The notes under the pieces were generated by a model, which worked only from the letters and a program-made list of their open reading frames with translations, was not told the DNA's origin and searched no databases. Of a stretch of DNA of 64,000 nt, positions 33,965-46,265 are shown one piece after another. The translations under genes were made by a program, and so were the position numbers. Source of the DNA: Acanthopleura granulata (lineage: Eukaryota; Mollusca; Polyplacophora; Chitonida; Chitonidae); the NCBI GenBank assembly GCA_016165875.1, contig JABBOT010000080.1, forward strand, positions 4,061,205-4,125,204. The letters are read 5' to 3'. How positions within the stretch are numbered: the first letter of the stretch is position 1; the number at the start of each line of letters is the position of its first letter.

Positions 33965-33985
33965 ATTGTACTTGAAATTTTAAAA

Positions 33986-36130
33986 CTGCACGTTTTTTCT
34001 TGTGGGATGCCACCTTTTCAGTTAATTACAGTAAAATACCAGTATCTAAATTGTCTGTAGTTAATAATTACATAATGTTTACATCAATTTGTCAGTTTAG
34101 GCTTTCAAGTGAAGCACTTCACATGTTGAAATGCAGGTTGCCTGGAAATTAAACTTCACTTCTGGAGATTGTTCACATTGGTTTTGTTCGAGAGTAATCA
34201 GTAAGGCCAGTTTCGTCGGGAATACATGAATTTGTGATTTCCCTCAATTTTTTTACCCTCCATTACCAATACTCCAGGGACTTCACAGTGCCAGAATGTA
34301 TTTTTCCATCCTGTATGCTTTCTAGCATAACTGGAATTAGAAAAGTAGATGTGTTTAATCGAAGCATGTAACAAAATTGAGAATCAACAACTGCAAACTT
34401 CAGCAGACCTCTGTCAACCAATACTGACACAAAATTGGCAGGGAGAGAAAAGCTCAGATAATGAGAAAATCACATAATTACAATATAAATTAACATGTGT
34501 AAACTTTTGGTGGAAACACAAAGCTGATAGGCTGGCATAATGAGCAAAGGGGTTGCGATACTGTACAAATTCCTTTAAAACTTTCAACGTGAAGACAGTG
34601 TCCAAGTAGGCTTGTGGACAGTTGTGACAGTCAAACCAGTGTGGCTTCGCCCTATTTGTAAGGTAGAGCACATTCTTATACATGTATGATGAACTGGTTC
34701 AGTTTATCTCAAAAATGTACGCCATTCACCCAACATTCAATCAGGGTGATGTTGTTTCTTCTTTGTTTTTTTCAAGTTTGCTTCTGTGTATTTTTGTTTT
34801 AGTATTAGAGGTATGCTGTGACCAAACTTGTTTAGGAAGACGGGAGTTTTCTTGCTTCAATCTTGGATGAATACAACAAAAGCTCAATAGTGTGTGTGCC
34901 GATTCCATGTTGAGCTGTTTTGCTGAAATCAGGTAATAATGTAGTTTTCCTCCAGTGCCTGTCCCCCTTTCCAGTGAGCAGAGAATGACACCCCTGGGTC
35001 TACACCACTATGTTCTCAGGGGGAGAGGGGTTGTGAATTAACCGTGTTGATACTGTGTATTATACTGTACAGTTATCAGCTGATCATCTGTCATATTGGT
35101 TTCTTTGTTTTTATTATCTGTTTATATGAGGGACAAAAGCATAAAGTTGATCTTCTGGATTTCTTACTTAGCCTATGCTGTTGTTTACCTTTACAGGGCT
35201 ATATATTAATAAATAATTGTAAAGAACAACATTTCAGAGGTTTTATGCGTTTTATTTCTGCTTGTCTCAAGGCCATGCAAATAATATTTTGAAACATGTC
35301 TTGTTCAAGTCATGGTGCCACATTAAATTTGGAAAATTCTTGGAAACATATTTATATGTATTATTATTGAATGTTCAAGGTTTTTTTAACCTATACTATA
35401 GTAGTCAGTTTTATGGGTAGAGAAACAGTTCATGTACGTGGATAAAACCACTGACTTCTGACAAACTTTCCCACACCCAACATGTTTCACATTGGTGGAC
35501 AGCAAGTGGATGCCAATAAACTTCATGTAACACCAAGTGAGAGCCCCATTAACTGCTTCCAGATATTGCCACAAAATGTAAAGGCCCAGAGACAAATGGA
35601 AGCAGGGAAATATCATTTGTGTAAAATGACTGACTCAGTAATTTGTGCAGTACATTCAAGGCCTTCTTTGAGATCAAAATGTTTTAAAGTTATAACTGGT
35701 TATGGCAAAAACTTAAGGGAAAAAAACCCCTAGAAGTGAAGGAAGTACCAGTAAGAAAAAACCATTATCTGAAATTTTGATTCTTGAATCTTGATTATGT
35801 CACACCGACTGGACTCTTCTCTGACCCTAGAACAAATGTTAGGCCTGTTTTAATTGCCAGATTTGCTTGTTCACAGTGAACACAATATTGCAAAACTAGA
35901 GTTCACAAGCGTTTTATTCAGACCTGCACGTAAAGGAGTAGAAAGGGGTTTGTGGTGTAATTGCTGACATAAATTATCAACATAGTCCATACGGCCCACC
36001 GTGCTACCCTCACACTTTATTATTTAATCAGTGGGAGTGAAAATCGAAAAAAAAGAAGTAAAGATAACTCCTGACAGGTTTTAATGGTCTATCTACTGCC
36101 GCTTTAGTTTATCACCATTAACCACTACAC
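33986..36130. other. Intergenic DNA without recognised features
   Basis: AT-rich; no SINE, tandem array or convincing coding exon. Open frames here (such as 34414-34683 on the minus strand) lack splice context and match nothing I know. Confidence 0.6.
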
Positions 36131-36369
36131 ATGGTGGGGCATCCGTGGCCGAGGGGGTTAGCACACCTTCTCACCTGTGAGTTCGTCCAGCTCAAGCTGG
36201 CTTCCTGTCAAGTCGTACGTAGAGTGGGAAGGCCAGCTACCTGCAGATGGTTGTGGGTTTCCCTCGGCCTCTGCCTGGGTGCCTTGCACCATCATGCTGG
36301 CCGCCGTCGTATAAGTGAAATATTCTTGAGAACCGCGTAAAACACCTATCAAATAAACAAACAATAAAC
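36131..36369 (+). mobile_element. tRNA-derived SINE, shortened head
   Basis: GGCATCCGTGGCCGAGGGGG head with A-box, internal deletion before GTGAGTTCGTCCAGCTCAAG (B-box), then GCCGCCGTCGTATAAGTGAA and an AATAAACAAACAATAAAC tail. Confidence 0.85.
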
Positions 36370-36464
36370 TTTCCCAGGTAAACACTACTTGAATTTTGTT
36401 CAAGAGGACAATACATGTATACTCCTGCTGCTCTTGCAGCACTGCTGTTTCAAAGTTACACATG
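36370..36464 (+). repeat. Dispersed repeat following the SINE (copy 2)
   Basis: TTTCCCAGGTAAACACTACT, TTGAATTTTGTTCAAGAGGA and ACTCCTGCTGCTC, then CAAAGTTACACATG, matching 28656-28737 except for an 18-base insertion near 36433. Confidence 0.75.
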
Positions 36465-36534
36465 TGGAATAAATCATTACAGGCTGGGTTTTTGTTGTGG
36501 TTGTATCGTAGCGTTGTCTCTTGCAATGTCGAGT

Positions 36535-36777
36535 GCCTCCATGGCCGAATGCCTGGTTTGCTAGAGAAACACAATGACTCAAGAGCCACCGGTCACTGCA
36601 GTAGGTGGCTGAGAGTTCAAGTCCCGCTCTGGCTACGTGGGAAGATCTGCCAGCAAACTGCGGATGGGTTATTGGTTTCTCCCAGGCTTTGCCAGGTTTC
36701 CTCCCACCATAGTGCTCTCTAGGCATCATCACTGATGTAAAATATTCTGTAACACCAATCAAATAAATAATAAATAA
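36535..36777 (+). mobile_element. SINE copy, diverged head
   Basis: CCATGGCCGAATGCCTGGTT head, B-box GAGAGTTCAAGTCCCGCTC, middle CAGCAAACTGCGGATGG, 3' end AAAATATTCTGTAACACCAA, tail AATAAATAATAAAT. It sits only 70 bases after the preceding repeat. Confidence 0.83.
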
Positions 36778-36779
36778 GC

Positions 36780-37790
36780 CCTCTGGTTTCAGTATTACAT
36801 GTATATCCACAGAGCAACTTCACTTGAGCTTTTATAGTGCCACTCTGGTCAGAATACAAATTGCATACAAATATTACAATGATATGAAATAAATCCTATG
36901 GAGTAAGCCTAACACCATGTTTCAAAAGGATTTTGATGAATAACACTATTTAACCCATATAACTGAAGATTCCTTGAAAAACAAAATCTTCAGCTGTGTC
37001 CGTAAAATTTTCCTGATGTGACATGATAATATTCCTTGTATGACGTGGAACCAGGCAGATGTGACGTTGAGTAAGGCATTTATGCTGGAATGACGTCAAC
37101 AGAGTTTGAAAGGGCAGCATTATTTGTGGACGCATGTCAGCGATTGATGACATCATGTGTTCGTTGCTGATGTCACACCAGGCAAAGTGGAAGGGACAGA
37201 AATATTTTGTTTCCTCATACTGTGACAAAATGTACAATATCAGTTTTAATAGGCTGCATTATTTTCACAGTTTAGGAAAGCCATTCAGATTATCCCAGTC
37301 TTTATCAATTCGCCTTGCTTTTAAGACACAGATGTTTTGACACCAAAGTTGCTCTTTAAGCTTAATCTGCCACCAGAAGTCTTCTGAAAATGGATCCTGA
37401 ATTATCCCCTTGAGTAATAGGTTCTTCGAACTCTCTGCATGTTTTCTTTCCGTACAGTACAAGATTTTCCCCTATTTATGCACTCATGATGAATATTTCC
37501 CCTTTGCCAATTAATTCCGTAAACATGGCAGATGATGTCACATAGATAAGCTCTACTTCCTTTGGCCACTAAATCATTAGTCGATCGAACTTCAAGCTTG
37601 AATTTAAGTCCAGTTAATTCGACTGTGGTTTGAAGTCAGCAAGAATTATAAGGTTTGTCCATTATGGCACCTTGGCTGACGCAAAGAGTTCAGTACGAAC
37701 TTTGCTCTTTCATGTACATGTAAGTGAAATATTGTTGAATACCAATGAGCTCACTACCGGTACTTGATATCTTTTATATTATTAGACTGG
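36780..37790. other. Intergenic DNA with several TGACGTCA-like motifs
   Basis: No gene or SINE recognised. Between 37010 and 37180 there are repeated TGACGT/TGATGTCA words, including a perfect palindrome TGACGTCA at 37091-37098, the consensus for CREB/ATF proteins. Whether this is an enhancer or chance cannot be decided here. The minus-strand open frames in this interval have no splice context. Confidence 0.3.
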
Positions 37791-37792
37791 AG

Positions 37793-38015
37793 TTTTATTC
37801 TTACATCCTCAAGAATATTTCACTCATATGCAATGACAGCCAACACTGTAGTGAAGAAAAAAAAAGAACAAAAAGAAAAAACAAGCAGAGCTCAGGGACA
37901 ACCCATGACCATCCGCAGGTTGCTGGAAGATCTTGCCATGTATGACCAGGGAGGAACCCAGCCTGAATTGGACTTGAACTCGTAGCAACCACATTGGTGA
38001 GAGTGGGTACGTTAG
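37793..38015 (-). mobile_element. Diverged SINE
   Basis: CCTCAAGAATATTTCACTCA, ACCCATGACCATCCGCAGGT, GCTGGAAGATCTTGCCATGT and GAATTGGACTTGAACTCGTA (B-box complement). An adenine-rich run (37856-37883) has replaced part of the body. Confidence 0.75.
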
Positions 38016-38199
38016 CCTACATGTACTTCAGTGATTTAGCCCTGACAAGCAGATAAGTAACAGAGATTCTGATTAGGCATTTATCTCTGCAGGCAGAAAA
38101 AAAACAGAATTAGGCATAATACTTTGTAGGAAACAACTACATGCACCATAGGCCTAGTGCCCAAAATAAATTTACTGATTTATCAATATATGTGGTTAC

Positions 38200-38322
38200 A
38201 GTACCGCTGATCGATACACAAGAATTTTTCGCTTATATGGCAGATAGCACTCAGTTTTATGGGTTGAGAAGATCAAGAGTGCCCAGGGCAAACCACAAAC
38301 CTTTGGCAAGCTATACACTTAC
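38200..38322 (-). mobile_element. Strongly degraded SINE fragment
   Basis: ACACAAGAATTTTTCGCTTA, GGCAGATAGCACTCAGTTTT and GCCCAGGGCAAACCACAAAC align loosely with the 3' body of the family. Confidence 0.45.
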
Positions 38323-38439
38323 AGCCTTACTTCTCCAAGTGTGACAAAACAAATACAGGTACTGGTAAGGTATATGTAATACATATGCACTGAGCTGTGA
38401 CGCTGTATCAGTAGACATGGTTGAAGAGAATTCCATGTG

Positions 38440-38775
38440 ATCTTCAATGAACGAAAAATTGCACAACAAATGGCCTCATCCCCACCAACACCGACAGTTG
38501 TGGCCCATGTGGGGCCATTAAGCGGGCTACAAATTGAGCCCTGATTGGGTCCCTTTTAATTTTGACACAAGGTTCCATGAGGTCCCCACTTGTGCCTGCC
38601 CTACAAAATGGGCTGAAACTGGGACCAGGCCCCAAGCATGTTCCAGTTGGGCTACATGTAGACATGTTTATGATGGGTTGTTAATGGGGTTGAGGTCATT
38701 CCGTGGCAGCCTGATTGGCACCCATACGGATATCATTCCAAAGCCCAGCCCTCAAGGCGGGGTTTGAACCTGAGC
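38440..38775. other. GC-rich patch with repeated GGGCC/GGCCC words
   Basis: Stands out from the AT-rich surroundings: GTGGCCCATGTGGGGCCATT, TTGAGCCCTGATTGGGTCCC, ACTGGGACCAGGCCCCAAGC, TTCCAGTTGGGCTACATG. The words recur at irregular spacing. Likely an old repeat or decayed tandem array; both strands are partly open, but no protein family is recognised. Confidence 0.4.
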
Positions 38776-39149
38776 CTTGAGTATATCTGAGCGATTGAAA
38801 TCAAGGCAAGCTACATGTATCACTTTCAATCACTAGATGCATCGATCACGCCTCGGGTTAGTTCAATTAAATTAAACGTTGAGGCCTGTTTTAAACACTT
38901 TCTGATATTTAACCTTGAAGTGTTGCAAATAAACCTCAACATTTTGCATACAGGTATTCCAGGAGGAGAATTACAGTTGTTTTCATCTAGTAAGCAGCAT
39001 TAATGTGCATGCTAAAAGAAAATGTTTTGGAAATGGAAGGGCTGTCCCTATGAGTTGATCATTATCTCAGGTTGAAAATTCCCCACTCTTTCCCACCAAC
39101 ATACACGTCGAAGTTGGACTGCTGAACACTAATTACCTCCCCTTGATGC

Positions 39150-39293
39150 TTCAGGAAACGGAAGTTACACTTATCTGTCATCTGCGCAAACGTCGCACTT
39201 TGATAACGATGGATTTCCACGGAACGAAGTTCTGTCATGATTGAAAGTGTGTATAAATATTGGCATAATCAAGCCAAAATCGGACGTTGAACA
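39150..39293 (+). promoter_or_regulatory. TRAPPC8: Candidate TRAPPC8 promoter
   Basis: The last 150 bases before the start codon are richer in CpG than the surrounding DNA. They contain CGGAAGT at 39159-39165, a textbook ETS/GABP-type site common in housekeeping promoters, and TATAAAT at 39252-39258. If the TATA-like element is used, the 5' UTR would be only about ten bases. The context AACAATGG at the start codon is acceptable (A at -3, G at +4). Confidence 0.4.
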
Positions 39294-42200
39294 ATGGCTC
39301 AGTGCAAACAGACCCCACAGGAGTTCATCCAGAGCGCCTTCTGCCCGCAAGTGGCCATTCTCTGTAGCAACGACGCGGAAGCATTGTGTCAGAAAAACAA
39401 CTTGTCCTTCGTGGAGCTAATCCAACCGTTCAGTCGATTGACAACTGAAGGTGAATGTTGTATGCATCTCTCACACTCAAATGCACATAGGATCTGACAG
39501 CGTTTTGCTGAAATTACAATCGGAGAAGTTGTCCAAAGGTGGTGTTTATCCAGATATCAACTTTGACTAGCGTGACATCAAAGCCCAAACACATTGTTTT
39601 CTGTGACAAGTGGTGAGTGGGTGGGCGGGTCCAATGCTGTGTACATCACCCCTGCTGTCAGTATGAAACTCTCTTGTCCATAGGCGCCTGTCATTGTTAT
39701 GTGCTGTACTTGTGCTGTACGACAACAACGTACATGGGTTACAGATAGGATACGTATATACAGGGCAGAGGCCTGTGCCCTGTCAAGTATCATACTGGGG
39801 ATGTTTTGTGTTTCTAAACTGATGCATGGAAACTTAGCAGATAAAGAGACAAACCAGATAAGACTTTACATTGAAGAGTATTGAAACTTTCCAAATACTG
39901 ACATCTTGGTAAACAACTTTTCTAATCATTATGTGTTTTGGATTTCTTTTTCTGGGTAAACATATCTGATGGTGGTACCAGTAACCTCAAAGTGAGGTGC
40001 CTAAAGACCTGCAATACATGTACATGATACATATCTATAGGCAACTTTACGATCTTTAGCAGACACATGCGCGTCTGCCTGGATATGAAGCCTCATTTTT
40101 AAAATGGCTTATGAACAAACTATCCCAGTCTGTCTCTAAAGGCCTGTCCCGACTACAGGTGACAACCACAACTACAACTGCAGCTGCATGCCGCTGTGTA
40201 CTAACCCCTCTGACTACAACATGAAAGCAGGTGCAGAGAAAATAGATTCAGTTCTGTCTTTGCTTGGTAACTTGGATGTCATCCTTATGGCGTCATGATA
40301 TGACGTCAACAGTGGGGACAATACTACCGGATAAAGACGATCTGTCTTATTTTTTAGATGTTGTAGTAACGGTTGCAGTTGTGGGTGTTGCCAGCAGTGG
40401 GGACAGATCAAGGACACTGCTGCTGATTTCTTGCTAATTTCCAGTTATTTAAAACCGTAGCATCTGCTTTTCTATAAAGCAGCTGCTTTCACATAAACAC
40501 ATGTCCAGAAAAAAGGGACAAAGTGGAGTGAATAACAAGAAAAACTGAGGAGACATTGCCGATGTGCTCCCTTTAATGTGAAAAGATAGTCCAACATCAT
40601 TTGTTTATGTGCCTTTCGGAAGCAAAGCTAATTACACGTGCATTGCAACACTGCTTGACATTGTGAAGTGGCTTATTGAATGCACCACTTGACAAACAAC
40701 TCTCCCACAGAAATAGGAGCTAGGTAATCACGGCCTACTTTCACAAAATACCGTAAATCAATTTCTGGTAACTTATTTAGTAAATGATGTCGTCTTATGA
40801 TACTGTAACCTAAACTGCATCATTTACGAGAAAAGTTATGAAAAAAGTGAAAGTGTCTCCAGAAGACTTCACGAGGAACGGGAGTTATACCTGTCATGAT
40901 CTGTCAACTTTCAGCACCAGTGTAACCTTCACTATAGCCGTCATTATACCCAATAACTGTAACCCCAAATGATAATGATACATTATATCATTCCTTAAAA
41001 ACTGCTTTCTTAATGACCTCCAAGCCAGCATATTTTTCTGCATGTACTTTGAAAAATTGGAATGTATACATAATATTCCAAGTGCAAGCACTTCTCCTTA
41101 AAAGTCTGTAGGTTATAAATCTTTTCTCTGTCAGCGTTGTGGAAATATTGTTAAGTATGACATAAAACCCAAGCATACATACATTCATACTCTGTCAGTG
41201 TGATTTAATTAAGTGTGCTTTGAATTATAGTAAGTCATTTGTCTCATGGCATCTGTTTCAGCTCATGTGAGAGACCCTAACAATGTCCCGCATACCATCC
41301 GTAACCTGAAGATAATGGTACGAGACATGAACAGCCAACCGCCACAGGTGGCTGTCTCTCGTAAGATGATGAGTGATGCAGTATCCAATGCCTACCCTCA
41401 AAATGCTGAGCCCCTGGGAAGGGGAAATGTCGTGGTGGTGGGAGATTATGATCTTCAACTCAGTAGTGAGTGATGCAGTTTTTGATCTGCTTAAATGTTC
41501 TTTTTAATTTTTTATATCATTTTGCTGGTTTTATTTGTCCATCACTTTTATGAATTTGACAGTATAGCTTTTAAAACGGTATGCCTTCAATGTTATAAAA
41601 AATTCAGTTCTTGAATAAATGTCAATGATAATGGACTGCGGGATTTCAGATGTATTCCTGTACAGTGCTGATAAACAGTAAAGCTGCTGAGGATTAACAA
41701 AGTGAATTAATTGCTCCATGCTGTCTAATCAGTGTATTTCTTTCAACACTCTGCTATATATGGTTTTAATATTATTGTACGATTAACACCTCATCTATTA
41801 CAGCCTCCACACCATGGTTTGAAGCTTTCCGAGAATGTTTCCTACAGCTCATGCTACCATCGGATCATGAATTTCTCAATCACTGCCTAGCCTGTATCCT
41901 TACCATTGTATGATTTCTCATATACTTGTGTTGAATGAAGCACGTGTATAGCAAATGGGGTCAACTGTCTTTTCAGAGTTTTGTAACATTCAACTTAAGT
42001 CAAATGATAGATCACATGTTTCTGTTGTGTTGCTGTTTGCAAAACGGGTATAACAAAGTACACCATTTGAATAGGGCTTCACAGAATTTAGGAAAATATA
42101 CACATTGATCCTAGGGAACAGTTTTGTTATGTAATGACAAACAAGTCTTTGCTTTAAGTTTTTGATTCCAACCAACATGTAGTCCCGCCGTACTTGGGCA

Positions 42201-45200
42201 GGTCGGACAGCAACTTGCGGATGGTCGTTTGGGGTTTCCCGGGGTTCCACATGGTTTCCTCCAACCATGAATATGGCCGCTGTCGTATTTGTAAAATAAT
42301 CTTGAGTACAGATTAAAACACCAATCAAATATATAAATAAATGCCTGTTTTATATCTGTGGGTACTGTTTATCATTCATTTATAGTAGCTCTGTGAGTGC
42401 ACTTTCAGATTGAAAGCAGTAGTGATAATAGCATGGTATTTTGTTGCAATTTTTTTTTTAAGAAATATGTTTCATGTACATTTTTAAAAATGACTTCTTT
42501 GCGAGATATCGCCTGTGGTAGTGTTACATGCTATTCCCAGATATCGCTTGTTACATGCCATTCACATATTTTACATGCACAGCATAAAACTGGGCAAAAG
42601 CGTTTTCTCCTTGATTCTAGTGACAGGTATGATTGTGGTGTCATCAGGTCACTCCGACCCTCTTAGCCAGTTTCAGGCCCTGTCTCAACAACAGCACCAA
42701 CAACAGCACCAGGCCTCGGGCAAACTGCCCAAGTGGTTCTGCCCAAACATCCTCAAGTATTATGTTCTCGTTCACGACGTTGTGGAGTCAGAGCAAGCCA
42801 AGTGAGTAATAGTGAAATGTAGTCGTGGGTGAACAGCAATAGGTTTACATGAGAGTTTTTGGCTTTTTTCTGGAGCACAGGAGATAAACTCTGTGCGGTA
42901 TACTGTTGTTTCAGTGTAGAACCTTATGGAAAATGTATTTTGTATGACTTGTAAATCCAGGAAGTTCATTGCACACTTGTATAAAAAATTTGGTATATTC
43001 GAATTTTGTAAAAGTGGTCCTGAATGAATGGCAGGGGGGATAAGTAATGGTAATCAGTAGTCATGGGTGAATTGGGGTCATGATTCAATGGCAGGGGGGA
43101 TAAGTAATGGTAATCAGTAGTCATGGGTGAAATGGGGTCATGATTCAATGGCAGGGGGGATAAGTAATGGTAATCAGTAGTCATGGGCGAAATGGGGTCC
43201 TGATTTAATGGCAGGGTGGATGAGTAACAGTGAAACATACTCATGGATGTTTGTTTGTGTGGAGCCTACCCAGTTTCCGCCCACCATAATGCTGGCCGCC
43301 CTTTATAAGTGAAATATTCTTGATTACGGGGTAAACCACAATTCAAATAAATAAATAAATCAGGAATGATTGGCAGGATGAAAGAGTAAAGGTGTAGCAT
43401 AATCATGGGTAAATGGCTGGGTGGATCAGTAACCGTGAAATGGAGTCATGATTAAATAGCAGGGTAAATGAGTGATGATGAAATGTTTTTTTTTTTCCTG
43501 TGAATGATAGAGTGCATCAGTAATGTTGAAACATGGTTACGAGTGAATGATGATAGAAATCTAGACAGAGTTCAATATGTTGGCATCTTTCTTGAATACA
43601 TGTACGAGAGATAAACTTTGCTAGGCTCATGGTTGCTTCAGTGTGGAACCCTTCAATGAATTACATGTGAATTACATGTAAATCCAACAATGACGTTGTG
43701 CACGTAAATTTATGTAAGATATATTGTGGACTTAAATTTTGTAATATTTATACATGTTGTAGAATTGAACGGTGTCACTTACCACCTGTTAATTATTTAG
43801 TGTGAAAGTGAACCGCTTGTGTTTCTCACAGGGCTGAAGCTGTGTATCAGAGTATGAAATCAACGTTTGGGGCGCACGTGTGTCATCTGCTGCAGATCAA
43901 CTCTCGGTCCATGCAAACCGCTGAAACGATGAAGGCTGACCCCACAAATATCCCAGATCCATGGAGCCAGTTCCTGCCCAAACCCGTAGAAGCTGTAAGT
44001 GTATATGTATCTACAACGACTGTACCATTTAAGGCTGGTTGGAAGGGTGCCTGATAAGAAATACATATACGTTCTCATCACTCATCAACCAGTGATTTCA
44101 TGCATGTCCAATCATGTATTGTGAACATGTCTTCACTGAAATTAGAATGGAATAAATTGACCTTCGACTGGAAGTGGTAAAACTGAATGCAAAATGTATT
44201 TACTTTGACTACTATAACAAAATTCATTCAGTGTTGCACCAAAGGTGATGAACACCTCACTTTTCCTCGGCTATGGGTTATATGAGCATGTGTAAAGTCT
44301 ATGGTATATAGGTTCCTGTATCTATGTACGCTACACAAGAAAAACTTTATCAGCAACTTGCCAAAGGTTAATGGTTTACTTCTGGCACTCCAGTGTCCTC
44401 AACCTAGAAAAATAGCCTCTATCACATAATTGAAAACTTTCTTGGGTATGATGTTAAAGAACAATCAAGTAGATAAATAAATGAATTGTGTGATGTATCA
44501 TTGCACTTCCAGGGCAATAACAAAAAACCCCTTCAGCGTGTTTTCATATCTTGGGTAAGTCTTGTGGTTACAGCGGGGTTGTGTTCCAGTCGTATTGTGG
44601 AGGGCCTGGCTCAAGTCTGTGTTTATATAGCAGCTCATAGCGATGGTTACTTTTTCATTTCAGTCTGCTGTACTTAGCAATGTTGTGTATCTTGTGTTGT
44701 TCATTCTCTTTTATGTTGAAGGTGTATGCTTCTACTCTTGACATTGTGCTATGTTGTGCGTGTAGCGATATTCGATGTGTTCAACACGGTGGCTATTTTT
44801 GCATGACACTGCACACAGATGTTTATGGTTCTCCAAAGAAATCTTGTTCCTTTGTTTTTTGGGTTGTTTTTTTTATCACGTCAAGTGATGCATATTTGAA
44901 TAGCTACTGAAGATGTTTGTCATCTGCCATGACAGATTCCCAGTTTGTCTATAATTGTAATAGGGCTTGTTGCAATATTTTAATTGGGAGCCTTTGCTGG
45001 CTTTGGTGGCTCACTGAAACTGTTGGGCCCTTGATCAGCCTTGTTGTGTGTTCAGAATTAGCTCTCCCTTTTTTGGCTGCAAGGAGATTTAACAGATACA
45101 TATGTCTGATGAAGGCCATTAGTTTCCTCCAAGCATCCCGTGGAGCCCACCTGATATCATGCAAGTAATTTATGTATATAATAAGGATTCTATGCAAATC

Positions 45201-46265
45201 AGCAAGGTTTTTGCATGTATGAATATAGTCATACATGTAGGTCAAACCAATCTTTCATTATCAATTTAAAAAACAATGTTAGCCTTAACCTACAAAATGG
45301 CTAAAGAATATGTAATGGTGTTACATTTGTTTTATCTTGTTTGTTATTTAGTTTTGGGAACAGGTTTATTCAGATGACCTGTTCGTACATCATGTGTGAC
45401 AGTTGCTAGTGCAGGCCTGGTACGAATTGTTTTGTTGACACACCATCGTGTCTCATTCTCTCTGGGGGCCTTGGCATTGTTGTTATTGTTGTTGTATAGG
45501 ATTCCTCTGAGTATGACGCCAGCACAGCAGTTTTCCCAGATGACTCAGCCTTTCCCTCCAGGCTGGTAGAGGGCGCCACCAATGGGGAGAGTTCCATCAT
45601 GCAGCAGTCTATAGAAGATGCCACAGAGGTTACAGAAGGTGCTCACAGCTCTTGCATGCTGTTAACAGTGGTCTCACCTCGTATCTCATGTAAACTACAT
45701 CATAATCAGGCTAGAAAACTTGTAGTTTGGATTTCATATTGCTAGTTTAATGCAGTATATTTACATTGTTGTCTGAAACTGTCATAAATCGAGAACAGAT
45801 ATAAATAAGCACCTTAGCATCTTGAAGTGAAGCTTAAAAACACCGAAGTCTAATGAGATGTGTTTGCATCAGACTCTTCAGATTTTTTAAATGTTTGTAA
45901 AGGAATATGTAGTAAAATATACAATGTTACAAAGTAGTTTCTTGTATTTAGATTCTGCAGCATCTTCCTCAGGACAAGAGGTTATTGACCACCCGTTGGC
46001 TCTGAACAACATCATGTCAACCAATGGAAGGTCAGCTTCTGAAGAACCGCTCTCCCCATTGGCTACTGGGGACCTGATTTCAGCCAGTGGCGGTTCAGGA
46101 CAGAACCAGTACAATAAGAAAGTGATGGATAAGTCCAAGACCCTGGCCCATGGAGCCTGTCTGACAATCAGCGATCACGACAGGCTGAGGATATTTATGC
46201 ACGAGTTCACAGTCAGAGCATTGATTCCCTGGGCAGAGAGGACAATGAGGGTACTCAATGACCAG
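39294..46265 (+). CDS. TRAPPC8: TRAPPC8 exons 1-7: N-terminal region
   Basis: Exons: 39294-39450, 41262-41465, 41804-41893, 42627-42801, 43832-43994, 45500-45638, 45952-46265. Residues 1-414. Exons 1-5 carry the well-conserved N-terminal block (LSFVELIQPFSRLTTE; GDYDLQLSS; TPWFEAFRECFLQ; SQFQALSQQQHQQQHQ; MKSTFGAHVCHLLQINSRS; IPDPWSQFLPKP). Exon 6 and the first half of exon 7 are a weakly conserved Ser/Asp/Glu-rich insert. Exon 7 ends in the conserved HGACLTISDHDRLRIFMHEF block. Exon 4 is reached by the TGACAG acceptor at 42626; the earlier TTCTAG at 42620 would add two residues but has the wrong phase to join T|GT to form the conserved Cys. Exon 4 contains a short glutamine/histidine run. 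Confidence 0.94.

Larger units (their letters stand above)
30747..33985 (+). other. CARMIL: Probable 3' UTR of CARMIL
   Basis: AT-rich, T-rich sequence between the stop codon and an AATAAA at 33959-33964; I saw no earlier AATAAA after the stop. No recognisable SINE copy lies in it, unlike the neighbouring introns and the intergenic DNA further on, which fits a transcribed mature exon. It holds a 32-bp direct duplication (31485-31550) and a 36-bp tandem array (32150-32330). The length, about 3.2 kb, is inferred. A cleavage site using the ATTAAA near 33392 would make it shorter. Confidence 0.55.

Noticed and set aside
34414..34683. Minus-strand 89-codon frame in intergenic DNA
   Set aside because: No recognisable family, no promoter or splice support; cysteine/aromatic composition is what AT-rich DNA gives.
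36950..37462. Two minus-strand frames that look slightly protein-like
   Set aside because: Considered as exons of a minus-strand gene or a transposon remnant, but no phase-compatible splice sites or family motif could be found.
39294..39497. A separate small protein of 67 residues at the TRAPPC8 start
   Set aside because: The frame runs past the GTGAAT donor at 39451 into intron 1; joining to 41262 restores the conserved TRAPPC8 sequence.
42621..42626. Acceptor TTCTAG at 42620 for TRAPPC8 exon 4
   Set aside because: It adds six bases in frame, but would read T|TG ACA GGT ATG and lose the conserved Cys-Met junction; the TGACAG acceptor at 42626 gives LACMIVVSS as in vertebrates.
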